A stretch of DNA of 64,000 nucleotides, from positions 59,190,561 through 59,254,560 of the forward strand of contig NC_081552.1 in assembly GCF_963082655.1 (NCBI RefSeq), in the 5' to 3' direction. A program made the position numbers and the translations under genes. Positions 1 through 11,340 of the stretch are shown here, one piece after another; the first letter of the stretch is position 1, and each line of letters begins with the position of its first letter. This stretch comes from Stomoxys calcitrans. Taxonomy: Eukaryota; Arthropoda; Insecta; Diptera; Muscidae. A model generated the notes under the pieces. That model did not search any database. It was not told the origin of the DNA and saw only the letters and a list, made by a program, of their open reading frames with translations.

Positions 1-189
1 ATCGACACTTTCCATTGCAATATTAATTACCATAGCATTAGCTATGGCTTCTTGGTTACCTAGTGACAACAATGCACTTAAATGTGCATTCATCGAATTA
101 ATCTCATATCTAAGAAGGGTAGAATATGTTTTTGAAGACTTTGATAACGATAACAACGCTGCAATATGTTCCTCGAACATCACTGCTTT
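1..189 (-). pseudogene. BEL/Pao gag fragment (DUF1759-like)
   Basis: The minus strand stays open for 63 codons and runs off the window edge. It includes the pieces MFEEHIAALLSLSKSS, LLRYEINSMNAHLSALLSLG and NQEAIANAMVINIAME. This pattern (short helix, then HL.ALLSLG, then a hydrophobic helix) resembles the DUF1759 region of Gag in BEL/Pao LTR retrotransposons. It is cut at its upstream side by a family A element starting at about 191. A likely upstream piece lies at 1297-1735 on the same strand, so the retrotransposon was probably one unit before the A insertions. Assignment rests on motif resemblance only. Confidence 0.55.
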
Positions 190-190
190 T

Positions 191-520
191 TTATACCCTC
201 CACCATAGGATGCGGGTATACTAATTGCGTCATTCTGTTTGTAACTCGAAATATTCGTCTAAGACCCCATAAAGTATATATATTCTGGATTGTCATGACA
301 TTTTAAGTCGATCTAACCATGTCTATCTGTCGAAAGCACGCTAACTTGAAATTTTGCACAAATACTTCTTATTAGTGTAGGTCGGTTGGGATTGTAAATG
401 GGCCATATTGGTCCCCGTTTGATATAGCTGTCATATAATCCGATCTGCGATCTTGACTTCTTGAGCCTAAAGAGGGCCTAATTACTATCAGATTTAGCAG
501 AAATTTTGAAATTTTTGATA
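191..520 (+). mobile_element. mini-me/Helentron-like family A, 5' part
   Basis: It begins with ATACCCTCCACCATAGG and continues with the family core (AGACCCCATAAAGTATATAT, then CGATCTAACCATGTC). The (GTCC)n array is reduced to a single GTCTATCTGTCG. One ~150 bp internal unit follows, then similarity fades near 520. The palindrome-bearing 3' end is missing. It sits directly against the BEL/Pao gag fragment. Confidence 0.7.
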
Positions 521-588
521 ATTGTCATCAGTTGCATTGAAATCTTTAAGAGTAATAGTTTAGAACCCAAATGATCCTTGAGTATTAA

Positions 589-690
589 CAAGTAATAGCG
601 TGCTAAGTTCGGCTTGGCCGAATCCTATATACCCTCGACCATGGATCGCATTTCTCAAGTTCTTTTCCCGGCATTTCTTCTTAGACAAAA
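589..690 (-). mobile_element. Family A 3'-end fragment
   Basis: Only the palindrome end is present: CAAGTAATAGCGTGC, a damaged palindrome (TTCGGCTTGGCCGAA) and TATACCCTCGACCAT. It stops at GACAAAA, exactly where the next A copy begins. This looks like one A element inserted into another, with the rest of the older copy lost. Confidence 0.7.
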
Positions 691-1296
691 CAAGTAAGAG
701 CGTGCTAAGTTCGGCCGGGCCGAATCTTATATACCCTCCACCATTGATCGCATTTGTCGAGTTCTATGCGCGGTATCTCTTTTTAGACAAACATAGAATA
801 TTGAATAAGAACTGTTATCCTATTGGAGCTATATCAAGTTATAGTCTAGAGGTTCAAGAAGTCAAGACCCAAGATCGGTTTATATGGCAGCTATATAAGG
901 TTATGGACCGATTTGAACCATACTTAGTACAATTGTTGGAAATCATAACAAACCACGTCATGCTAAATTTCTGGCAAATCGGCAAATCAAGATCCAAGAT
1001 CGGTTTATATGGCAGCTATATCAACACATGTACCGATATAGCACAGTTACAATCCCAACCGACCTACACTAATGAGAAGTATTTGTGCAAAATTTCAAGC
1101 GGCTAGCTTTACTCCTTCGAAAGTTAGCGTGCTTTCGACAGACGGACGGACGGTCGGACATGGCTAAATCAACATAAAGTGTCATATTGATCAAGAATAT
1201 ATATACTTTATGGGGTCTCAGACGTATGTTTCGAGTAGTTACATACAGAATGACGTAATTAGTATACCCCCATCCAATGGTGGAGGCTATAAAAAC
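691..1296 (-). mobile_element. mini-me/Helentron-like family A, short copy
   Basis: Both ends are visible: CAAGTAAGAGCGTGC with the palindrome TTCGGCCGGGCCGAA at the left, and ATGGTGGAGGCTATA at the right. There are only about one and a half internal ~150 bp units. The array is short (GACGGACGGACGG). The copy is complete but internally contracted compared with the 1.3-1.6 kb copies elsewhere in the window. Confidence 0.8.
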
Positions 1297-1735
1297 CGCT
1301 CATCCTGGTAAATTAATTTGATAAAAAGAGACATAAAATTAAGAGATCCGAATACTTCATTTAAAATTTCTGGAGCTTCACTTCACGACGACTTTTGGAC
1401 CCCGCAATAGCCAATGTTGTGTTTCAATCTGCTACAGGCGGCCGCATCTTTTCAATCAATACCATTAATTTTGTTTTTGAACTTACGTATATGTCCTCTA
1501 TTTCGACAAAGACGCATTTGCTGATTCCTAATATTCAGCATTCAATTTGTCGATCTCTTGATCATTTTAAGGTAATCTTCCAACATATCCAATCTACAAT
1601 TTAAGTCTGCTGCGGCCATAGACGTACCCTTTGTTGCGACCACCTTATGAACTCTTCACGTGCTGTTCCTTGTGGTCGTTCGCAATGTCTATACTCCAAT
1701 TATATCAATTAAACACTCTCTCAATTTCTTTGTTA
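1297..1735 (-). pseudogene. Possible BEL/Pao leader and gag N-terminus
   Basis: On the minus strand a start codon near 1618 opens MAAADLNCRLDMLEDYLKMI, then a stop and frameshifts follow. Short coiled-coil starts of this kind (R.D.LE.Y) are common at the N-terminus of BEL/Pao Gag. It lies upstream, on the same strand, of the DUF1759-like fragment at 1-189, with only A elements in between. That order is what one expects from a single gag gene split by insertions. The sequence alone is weak evidence; the position supports the call. Confidence 0.35.
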
Positions 1736-2904
1736 TTATACCCTCTACCATAAGATGGGGGGTATACTAATTTCGTCATTCTGTTTGTAACTACTCGAAA
1801 TATTCGTCTGAGACCCCATAAAGTATATATATTCTTTATTGTCGTGAAATTTTATGTCGATCCGTCCGTCTGTCCGTCCGTCTGTCTGTCGAAAGCACGC
1901 TAACTTCCGGAGGAGTAAAGCTAGCCGCTTGAAATTTTGCACAAATACTTCTTATTATTGTAGGTCGGTTGGTATTGTAAATGGGTCATATCGGTCCATG
2001 TTTTGATATAGCTGCCATATAAACCGATCTTGGGTCTTGACTTCTTGAGCCTCTAGAGTGCGCATTTCTTATCCGATTGGGATAAAATTTTGCACGACGT
2101 GTTTTGTTATGATATCCAACAACTGTGCCAAGTATGGTTCAAATCGGTTTATAACCTGATATAGCTGCCATATAAACCGATCTTGGGTCTTGACTTCTTG
2201 AGCCTCTAGAAGGCACAATTCTTATCCGATTGGAATGAAATTTTGCACGACGTGTTTTGTTATGATATCCTACAACTGTTCCAAATATGGTTCAAATCGG
2301 TTCATAACCTGATATAGCAGTCATATAAACCGATCTGGGATCTTGACTTCTTGAGCCTCTAGAGTGCGCAATTCTTATCCGATTAGAATGAAATTTGGCA
2401 CGTAGTATTTTGTTATGATATCCTACAACTGTTCCAAATATGGTTCAAATCGGTTCATAACCTGATATAGCAGTCATATAAACCGATCTGGGATCTTGAC
2501 TCCTTGAGCCTCTAGAGTTCGCAATTATTATCCGATTTGCCTGAAATTTTGTACGACAGATTCTCTCATGACCATTAACATACGTGTTTATTATGGTCTG
2601 AATCGGTCTATAGCCCGATACAGCTCCCATATAAATCGATCTCTCTGTTTTACTTCTTGAGCCCACAAAGAGCGCAATTCTTATTCGAATTGGCTGACAT
2701 TTTACACAGGTCTCCAACATAAATATAATTTAATTGTGGTCCAAACCGCACCATATTTTAATATCGCTCTAATAGCAGAGCAAATCGTTTCTTATATCCT
2801 TTTTTTGCCTAAGAAGAGTTGCCGGGAAAAGAACTCGACAAATGCGATCCATGGTGGAGGGTATATAAGATTCCGCCCGGCCGAACTTAGCACGCTTTTA
2901 CTTG
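1736..2904 (+). mobile_element. mini-me/Helentron-like family A, near complete
   Basis: It starts ATACCCTCTACCATAAG, has the core and a short (GTCC/GTCT)n array at about 1862-1888, then about five ~150 bp units, each with ATCGGT and ACCGAT facing each other. It ends with GGTGGAGGGTATATAAG, the palindrome TTCCGCCCGGCCGAA and CACGCTTTTACTTG. It is about 1.17 kb long. No open frame here is a gene. Confidence 0.85.
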
Positions 2905-3669
2905 GCTGATCTCAAATACCTTTCATTTGAGCCACATATTGACATGGTCGAAAAATTTTTTCCCTTTGGGGGCCCTACATTTGGATATCAAATTCGTATT
3001 CTACTCCCAAATACCTTTCATTTGAGCCCCATATTTCCGTAGTCGGCAAATATGACCGGCTTGGGGGGTGTTTTGGGCGATTAAAAACTCTCTTATTTAA
3101 GCCTCATATTGCAATAACCACAAAATACTTACTATTTGGGTGGTGTTGTGGGGGTGGGGTGGCCCCACAGATACTTTTCCCGAATATTGATATCAAATTC
3201 ATGCTACATTCCCAAAGACCTTTCATTTGAGCTCCATATTGCTATGGTCGTAAATTTGTCCCCTTTGGGGAATGTTCTTGGGAAGTGGCGGCCCCCAAAC
3301 ACTTGGTCCCATATTTGGTTTTTAGATTCGTATTCTGCATTCAAATACCTTTTATTTAAGCCCCATATTCCCATGGTCAGTAAATAAGTCCTGTTTGGGG
3401 GGTGTTTTGGGAAAGGGGTGGACCCCCAGAAACGTGGTCCCACATTTGAATATCAGATTCGTATTTTACTCGCAAATACCTTTCATTTGAGCCCCATATT
3501 GCCATGGTCGGTAAATATGTCCGATTTAGGGGTGTTTTCTACAAAAAATGTAGTACCCTATTTTCACCACGGGATCATTATGCACCATCTGTGAAAATTT
3601 TAAAAACATCGGTTCGGCCGTTTCTGAGTCTATAAGAAACACTCAAACATACAAACAAACATAAGTTGA
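2905..3669 (-). mobile_element. Family C Helitron-like element, 3'-truncated
   Basis: It is made of ~130 bp units of the type CATTTGAGCCCCATATTG followed by G-rich blocks (GGGGTGTTTTGGG). The terminus on the right reads GTTGA followed by T, which is the complement of A|TCAAC, the canonical Helitron 5' end. The CTAG end is missing because the neighbouring A element abuts at 2904. Open frames of about 80 codons reflect the repeat period, not genes. Confidence 0.7.
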
Positions 3670-3683
3670 TTTTTAGATATTAG

Positions 3684-4297
3684 ATTTCAGCCTAATCGGA
3701 TAAAAGTCGAGGCTTGCAAGGGCTCAAGAAGTCAAAGCAGGAGATCGGTTTATATGGGAGCTATATTATGTTCTTAACCGATTTGAACCGTACTGGACAC
3801 AGTTGTTGGAAGTCAAAACAGAACACCATGTACAAAAATGTACAGCCAAATCGGATGAAAATTGCGGCTTTCAGGGGCCCAAGAAGTCAAACCTATTTGG
3901 ACCGATCTTTGCACATTTGCTGGAAGTCATAACAGAACACTACGTGCAAAATTTCAGCCGAACCGGGCAAACATTATGGCTTTCATGGGCTCAAGAAGTC
4001 AAATTGGGAGATCGGATTATATGGGAGCTTTATCCAAATCTGAACCGATATAGCTCATTTGCAATCCCCAACGACCTACATCAATATAAAGTGTTGGTGC
4101 AAAATTTCAAGTAGCTATCTATATGCGTTCGACCGCCATCGTTATTTCGACAGACGGATGGACGGACGGAAATGGCATGTTTGAATCAGAATTTCGAGAC
4201 GATCAAGGATATATAAACTTTATGGGTTCCTAGACGAATATTTCGAGGTGTTACAAACGGAGTGTATACCCTCATCCTATGGAGGTGGGTATAAAAA
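3684..4297 (-). mobile_element. Family A2 fragment
   Basis: It belongs to the A2 subfamily, whose units read GGGAGATCGGTTTATATGGG and AAATTGCGGCTT. The end is marked by GACGGATGGACGGACGG, the TATATAAACTTTATGGG core and GGAGGTGGGTATA. The palindrome end is missing. Confidence 0.7.
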
Positions 4298-4729
4298 TTT
4301 AAATATAATCTTTCAAATAAAAACATTAGATAAATAAAATTACTTTGAGGCCCTCTTACAAAGGCCTTGAGCCCATAGATGATAATTTCTTACCCGATTT
4401 CGCTGGAATTTGAAACATTAGGTTATATAAGATCCCTTGTCATATTTCCCAATTACGGTCCAATCTTACTTATAGCTGCCATATAACCGGTCTGAAGATT
4501 TAAGGTCTTAATTTTAAAAATCGTTTTGTTTTTGCTCAATTCCACTTAAACTGTGTCTTGTGCTAGGCTTCTCTGCACCTACATCAAAAACGATCCGGAT
4601 CTGTCAATATTTGGATAAAAGAGTGCAGACACAACTTATGAGGATGATGACTATATGTTCGAGTTAATATGTTTTTAAATGTTTTATTTTGCCACTTATC
4701 TACCACATGAGCGATTTGATTATTCTCAA
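4298..4729. other. AT-rich stretch with an old B-like relic
   Basis: About 4365-4510 resembles a degraded family B unit on the + strand (AGCCCATAGATGATAATTTC, CATATTTCCCAATTACGG, TATAGCTGCCATATAACCGG). The remainder shows no gene or repeat I can name. Confidence 0.35.
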
Positions 4730-6136
4730 CCAATTGATTATTCTAAACAAATTTCAACGAAGTCGGGTAATAAATGCGCCTTTTATAGGCCTAAAACCCA
4801 AAATCTGCAGATCGGTCTATATGGCAGCTATATCCAAAAATGTTCAGAACCATTTTTGGTTCGAATATCGGCGGGCCTAATAAAACTCACTATGCCAAAT
4901 TTCAGCGAAATCGGATAATAAATGTGCTTGTTATAGGCAAATCGAGTAAAAATTGCGCCCTTCAGTGGCTCAAATTGTCAAATTGGGTGATCGATTTATA
5001 TGGCAGCTATATCAGGTTATCAACCGATTTATACCATAATTGTACATACCGATTCCAACCATTCTTAGCAGAGTTGTTAGCAGTGGTACCAAAATACTTT
5101 GCAAGTGGTGTTTTGGTACCACTTCGTTCAACCTAATCGGATAATAATTGCGCCCTCTAGAGGGTCAAGAAGTCAAGACCCAAGATCGGTTTATATGGCA
5201 GCTATATCAAAACATGGACCAATTTGGCTCATTTACAATCCCAACAGACTTACAGCTATATCCGGTTATAGACTGATTTAAACCGTATTTGGCACAGTTG
5301 TTGGAAGCCGTAATAGAACACCGCATGCAACATTTACGCCAAATCGGACAAAAATTGCCGCTTGTAAGGACTTAAGAAGTCAAATCGGGAGATCGATTTA
5401 TATGTGTGCTATATCACGTTACCGACCGATAACAAAATACTATGTGCAAAATTTCAGCCAAATCAGACAAAAATTGCGGCTTCCAGGGACTCAAGAAGTC
5501 AAATCGGAAGATCGGTTTATATTGGTGCTATATCACGTAACAAACCGATTTGAACCATACTTGCCACAGTTGGTGATAGTCGTATTAGAACTCTACATAT
5601 CACGTTACCGACCGATTTGAACAATACTTTGCACAGTTGTTGGGAGTCATAAGAGAATTCCACGTGCAAAATTTCAGACAAATTGCGGCTTCCATGGGTT
5701 CAAGAATTCAAATCGGGAGATCGGTGTATATGGATGCTACATCACCTTATGAACCAATTTAGACCGTACTTGTCACGGTTGTTTGTAGTCATAACAGAAC
5801 ACCACGTGCAAAATTACACTCAAATTGGAAAAAAATGTCGGCTTCCATGGGCTCAAGAATTTAAATCGGGAGATCGGAACCGATACGACCCATTTGGAAT
5901 TCCCAACGACCTAGGTCTAGGGGAAGTGTCTGTGCACAATTTCAAGCAGCTAGCTTATGAGTTCGACCGCTATCGTGATTACGACAGACAGACGGAAATG
6001 GCTATATCGAATCAGAAGGTCGAGACGATCCAGAATATGTACACTTTATGGGGTCCACGATCAATATTTCAAGGTGTTACAAACGGAGTGACTAGATTAG
6101 TATACCCCCATCCTATGGTGGTGGGTATAAAAAGAA
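4730..6136 (-). mobile_element. Composite B/A/A2 element
   Basis: The left part (about 4740-4935) has B-like units ending in AATAAATGCGCCTTTTATAG. From about 4940 onward the units are of A and then A2 type (GGCTTCCATGGGCTCAAGAA). It ends with GACAGACAGACGG, CACTTTATGGGGTCC and ATGGTGGTGGGTATA. The unit type changes along its length, which fits recombination between related copies. Its last 243 bp are the start of a 721 bp tandem duplication. Confidence 0.65.
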
Positions 6137-7335
6137 ATAAGTAAAAACGCGCTGTGTTCGGCAGGGCCGATTCCGTTAAAAGATAACTGAATTTTCAGTT
6201 CTTACATGAATTATTTTGCAACAAATGCAACTCGGTATTCGATTGAGACTGTTATGGGCTCAAGAAATCATATTTATCATACTTGGGACATATAGTCGGA
6301 ACAAAAGTCCTTGGATCAAATTCCACAAAATCAAATCTCGGATCGGTTAATATGGGTGCTATATCAGTATTAAGCACAGATGTTGAAAGACATAACATAA
6401 GTCGTTGTGTCAAATTGTAGCCAAATCAGTTGAAAATTGAGGCCTCTAGAGTCTTACGACTCGGTTTATATGGGGGCCATATCTAAATCTGAACCGATGT
6501 GGCCCATTTGCAACCGACAATGACCTACATCGGGAGGAAGTATCGCTGCAAATTTTCAATCAGATATCTTTATTCGTTCGAACGCTATAGTGATTTCGAC
6601 ACACGGTTAGACGGTTGGAATTCCCAACGACCTAGGTCTAGGGGAAGTGTCTGTGCACAATTTCAAGCAGCTAGCTTATGAGTTCGACCGCTATCGTGAT
6701 TACGACAGACAGACGGAAATGGCTATATCGAATCAGAAGGTCGAGACGATCCAGAATATGTACACTTTATGGGGTCCACGATCAATATTTCAAGGTGTTA
6801 CAAACGGAGTGACTAGATTAGTATACCCCCATCCTATGGTGGTGGGTATAAAAAGAAATAAGTAAAAACGCGCTGTGTTCGGCAGGGCCGATTCCGTTAA
6901 AAGTTAACTGAATTTTCAGTTCTTACATGAATTATTTTGCAACAAATGCAACTCGGTATTCGATTGAGACTGTTATGGGCTCAAGAAATCATATTTATCA
7001 TACTTGGGACATATAGTCGGAACAAAAGTCCTTGGATCAAATTCCACAAAATCAAATCTCGGATCGGTTAATATGGGTGCTATATCAGTATTAAGCACAG
7101 ATGTTGAAAGACATAACATAAGTCGTTGTGTCAAATTGTAGCCAAATCGGTTGAAAATTGAGGCCTCTAGAGTCTTACGACTCGGTTTATATGGGGGCCA
7201 TATCTAAATCTGAACCGATGTGGCCCATTTGCAACCGACAATGACCTACATCGGGAGGAAGTATCGCTGCAAATTTTCAATCAGATATCTTTATTCGTTC
7301 GAACGCTATAGTGATTTCGACACACGGTTAGACGA
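5894..7335. repeat. 721 bp tandem duplication (two copies)
   Basis: Copy 1 is 5894-6614 and copy 2 is 6615-7335, both starting TTGGAATTCCCAACGACC. By eye I find only two differences (AAAAGATAACTG against AAAAGTTAACTG, and CCAAATCAGTTG against CCAAATCGGTTG). The unit holds the 5' tail of one A2 copy and the palindrome end of the next. Confidence 0.85.
6143..7335 (-). mobile_element. Family A2 copy spanning the duplication
   Basis: It starts AGTAAAAACGCGCTG followed by a weakened palindrome (TTCGGCAGGGCCGATTC) and one ~150 bp unit. The duplicated tail with GACAGACAGACGG and GGTGGTGGGTATA lies within it, followed by a second palindrome end. The 5' part stops at ACACGGTTAGACG. Confidence 0.6.
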
Positions 7336-7552
7336 ATCAATGGGTCTAGCTATTCTCTTTAGTGTCGTAAACAATTACACAAAGTTATAATACCCCGTAC
7401 CACAGGGGTGGAGAAGGGTATAAGAAGCAAACTAAAGAGACAAATGCCTCTGCCTGCAGGATCGTATTATGGCAGCAGTGCCACGCACTCGACCTCAAGT
7501 GTCGCCTGGGGTATTCGATCGGAAACATATTCCATTCTTTCCAGATTTTCTA

Positions 7553-8456
7553 TCGTTGCCTCGATTATATCACGCAATAAATGCGTCTTTTATGGCTCCA
7601 AAACCTTAAATCAAGAGATCGGTCTATATTGCAGCTATATCCAAATCTGGACCGATCTGAGCCAAATTGAAAATAATATCGAAACTTTTATCACAACTCA
7701 CTTTCCCAAATTTCGGCGACATCGGACAATAAATACGCCTTTTATGGGCTCAAAACCTTAAATCGAGAGATCGGTCTATATGGCAGCTATATCCAAATCT
7801 GAACCGATCTGATCCAAATTGACAAAGGGTGTCGAAGGGCCTAAGACAACTCACTGTCCCAAATTTCAGCAAAATCGGATAGTAAATGTGGCTTTTATAG
7901 CTCTAAGACCCTAAATCGGAGGATCGATCTATATGGCAGCTATATCCAAAACTGGACCGATCTGAGCCAAATTGACGAAGGATGTCGAAGGGCCTAAGAC
8001 AACTCACTGTCAGAAATTTCAGCAAAATCGGATAATAAATGTGGCTTTTATGGGTCTAAGACCCTAAATCGGAGGATCGGTCTATATGGCAGCTATATCC
8101 AAAACTGGATCGATCTGAGCCAAATAGACGAAGGATGTCGAAGGGCCTAAGACAACTCACTGTCAGAAATTTCAGCAAAATCGGATAATAAATGTGGCTT
8201 TTATGGGTCTAAAACCCTAAATCGTAGGATCGGTCTATATGGCAGCTATATCCAAAACTTTACCGATCTGGGCCAAATTGGCGAAGGATGTCGAAGAGCC
8301 TAAGACAACTCACTGTCCGAAATTTCAGCAAAATCGGATAATAAATGTGGCTTTTATGGGCCTAAGACCCTAAATCGGCGGATCGGTCTATATGGGGGCT
8401 ATATCTAGATATAGTCCGATTTGGCCCATCTTCGAACTTAACCTGCTTATGGACAA
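7553..8456 (-). mobile_element. Family B internal units
   Basis: There are six ~155 bp units. Each has GATCGGTCTATATGGCAGC, then GACCGATCTGAGCC, then AATTTCAGCAAAATCGGAT, then AATAAATGTGGCTTTTATGG. The copy stops at CTGCTTATGGACAAAAAA, where LINE sequence begins, so its (GTCC)n end is lost. The 217 bp before it (7336-7552) is unrecognised. Confidence 0.75.
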
Positions 8457-8952
8457 AAAAAAAATGGACTGTCATTAGTTTTACTCCGATGTTCTTGCGG
8501 AATTTTCTGGGTCATCTCCAGTTTGTGACGATGCAGGCTTGTATCGGGGCCGATACACCCTAATTACATTCGGGGATCAACGCTCAATTGAAATGTATCG
8601 TTGTGCGCTAAAAAACATTGGTAAGATCTGGCCAGGTGTAGCACTAGATTTAGTCAAGAAGAAAGATATTCCTTCTATACCAATGACGCACGCTTGGATA
8701 CGAAGGAGTCCCTCAGATCCTGAAGCGATACTTGGAAGGCTAAGGGAATGTAATCCCAATCTTTCAACCAGGGGACATGCAGTATTCGTACTAAACTCCG
8801 GCTGTCTCGCAGATCTCAACAAGTCTGAAGGAGTTATATCCTACGGATTCAACAAGTTGAAACTAATGGTATATAGGGACGACGGAGGTGGGGAATCAGG
8901 ACACGGCTCAACAGTTGTTGCTTGCCTAAAGAACTATCGAGCATATCGCTAA
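8457..8952 (+). pseudogene. LINE ORF1 remnant (DUF4780-like)
   Basis: An open frame from 8539 contains GDQRSIEMYRCALKNIGK, WPGVALDLVKKKDIPS, DPEAILGRLRECNPNLST and VISYGFNKLKLMVYR, in the order seen in DUF4780-type Gag-like ORF1 proteins of insect LINEs, which bind RNA. Before 8539 the same protein continues in another frame. Compared with the related copy at 58824-59906, about 18 codons are missing after NLST, which removes the DW..GRLDE segment. It ends at a TAA at 8950. Confidence 0.65.
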
Positions 8953-9269
8953 GGTCTGGCGGATTGCAGGAGACTGAAAATCCCTCTGCCACAATCGAGA
9001 CAGGAGTGGAAGGAATATGTGTGCGCCAGCGGGGAAGGACGTAACTCAAAAAGTATTTCGACAGCAGCAGCTAGTGAATCATCTAAGGAGGAATCGTCCA
9101 CACCGCAAGTGTCCAGTGTCCTGAGGAAGAGTAGTTCCACTGCTTTTTACCTGCCCCTGGATGCGTACGGAAGCTCATCATGACAAGATCTAACAAATCT
9201 TGTGAGGATGAAATCTCGGCGGAATCAGAAGACGAGGCTAACGCAACAGTGATGAAAGTTCTGAATCCT

Positions 9270-9905
9270 GACTATAGTCCGGTTTCTGCAGATAAATCTC
9301 CACCACTGTAAGGCCACTTTGGCGGCACTTAAGGTCCTCCTCATGGCAGGGGTATTTAATGTGGTTCTTATCCAGGAACCATGGGTGCGTGGAGGAATGG
9401 TTCATGGACTAAGAATTCCGGGATTTAAACTATTCAAGGTTAGGGGGAGTGGGAGACACAGAGCCTGTATTCTTGAAAAGAGTAGTCTTAATGTTTTCTT
9501 CTTCCGTCGCTAAGCAATGAAGATTCGGTAGTAGCCAGCCTTGAAATAACTATGTCTCATTACTGGCAGGCTTCCCTATATATGGCACACGATTCAGAGA
9601 TGCCGCCTTCAAACCGTAAGTTGCTGGTTGAAGCCGCTTCAGTAGGGAAGAAGAGTCTCATTGTGGGAAGTGATGCTAATGCATATCACCAGCTATAGGG
9701 AGGTTCGGATGTTAACGAAAGGGTGAGTTACTTATCGAATATATTAAAAGTTGCAATCTGGCGATTTGTAATAAAGGGGACAAACCGACTTTTATTATCA
9801 GGAACAGGCAGGAGGTAATACATATTACCCTTGTATCGGAAGATATTAGCGTAAGAATATAGGACCGTGATGTATTGGATGACCACAGCTTCTCTGATCA
9901 TCGTT
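9270..9905 (+). pseudogene. LINE endonuclease (EEP) remnant
   Basis: The start of an apurinic-like endonuclease is seen in LQINLHHCKATLAALKVLL, then VVLIQEPWVRGGMVHGLR (the catalytic QEP block) and GFKLFKVRGSGRHRACIL. After several frameshifts the end of the domain is readable at about 9735-9905: IKSCNLAICNKGDKPTFI, NRQEVIHITLVSEDI and DDHSFSDHRY, the C-terminal SDH catalytic motif. This enzyme nicks the target DNA during LINE insertion. The middle is too damaged to read. Confidence 0.7.
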
Positions 9906-10840
9906 ATGAAGGGGTAAGATTGTGGTCCTATTTATCTGTCATCCTTTATGCTGAAGACACTTGAGAGGTTGATTGAAACATAACTTAGTGCAATGAGGCC
10001 TGGAGATCGCCTATATCGGCAGCAGCATTCATATAGTAAAGGCAAATCTACTAAACACCCCTCTAGTCAGCTTCATGGAGGGTTCTTTCGCAGTCAAGGA
10101 ATATACAGTGGTAGCATTTCTTGACGTTGAAGGTACTTTCAATAATGTAAAATCGACGTCATGAAGAAGTTGGAGTTTCTAGGCATCTACTCTACAGAAG
10201 GAAAGTTTATTAATAACTTATTTACTAAAAGATGCATAACGGTAGGCTTGGGATCTGTGAATCTAAAAAGATGAGTCTGCAGAGGAACACATCAAGGAGG
10301 TGTACTGTCTCCATTACTTTGAAATATAGCCATTAACAATATATTATTGTCATTGAATGAAAAAGGTGTAAAAATGGTCGCGTATGCTAATGACGTGGCA
10401 ATTGCATTTAGGGGAAAGTTTCCCAGCACTATACGAGATATACTTCAGGAAGCTTTACATGCAACACCAAAGTGGGCTACCGAAAGTGGTCTAGGTATAA
10501 ATGCTTGCAAGACAGAACTAGTTCTTTTCAGCAGGAGATAGAAGTTACCTACAGTGGCACCTGTCTCCTTAGGAGGAGAGAATGTTCCATCTACAGAAAG
10601 CGCATGCATTGGGTATATACTGTAGTTTTCAGACCTATAATGCTATATGGTGTTATGATGTGGTGGACGGCGCTTCAAAAGTCCACCTACTGTCCAATAC
10701 TCAACCGGATCCAAAGGATGGCTTGTTTTTGCATCACAGCCGCACTGAGGACGACATCATCTGATGCACTAAATTTAATGCTACATCTAATGCATCTGCA
10801 CATTTGGCTAAACAAATTTCTGCGACCACTGCCGTGAGGC
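9906..10840 (+). pseudogene. LINE reverse transcriptase remnant
   Basis: Pieces in three frames include VVAFLDVEGTFNNVK (RT motif with catalytic Asp), CRGTHQGGVLSPLL (a change in the usual GTPQGGVLSP), and MVAYANDVAIAFRGK. The last should be the YADD active-site box but reads YAND at 10383-10394, so a catalytic aspartate codon has changed to asparagine. Further on come LNRIQRMACFCITAALRT, the thumb-region signature, and SSDALNLMLHLMHLHIW. It is non-functional. Confidence 0.75.
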
Positions 10841-10979
10841 TAAAGGAACTTCCTCTTTTGTTACGTGAGGTCTATGTAGACTGTGTTATCCTTGATACAA
10901 TGTCCGATGTTCCAGGCAGTGTAGATTACACCCTACCTGAGCCGCTTTTTGATAAAAAGCACTAAAAAGTGGTAAAAGA

Positions 10980-11340
10980 AGTTACATAGACTTCAATACG
11001 GATGGTTTGAAACTAGACGACCAGGTGGGCTTTGGGGTGTACTGTAAAGATCTATAACTGGTCATATCGAAAAGGTTACCCGACCACCGCAGTGAGTATC
11101 AAGCGGGGATCCTTGGTAGTGGTGGAATGGCTAAGATAAAATGCCATAATGACGATTGGCATAAATATCTTCTCACACAGCGAGGCAGCCATTAAATCTC
11201 TGAAGAACGTATTTCTAAACACAAAAACCGCCCGCGACTGTCGCAAATCTCTCAAAGAGATGGCTGAACAGTTCAAAATTCGCCTGTTCTGGGTGCCGGG
11301 CCATAGAGAAATCCCAGGGAATTCTTAAGCGGATGAGCTT
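10980..11340 (+). pseudogene. LINE RNase H remnant
   Basis: It shows DFNTDGLKLDDQVGFGVYC (the first RNase H strand with its DG), a segment related to the serine/alanine-rich middle helix (IFSHSEAAIKSLKNVF), and LFWVPGHREIPGNS followed by ADELERLGT, the C-terminal catalytic block. There is a TAA inside this last block, and frames change between blocks. Confidence 0.7.

Noticed and set aside
7391..7430. TACCCCGTACCACAGGGGTGG as a new element terminus
   Set aside because: It resembles the ATACCC/GGGTAT stems, but no array, core or second end could be found around it.
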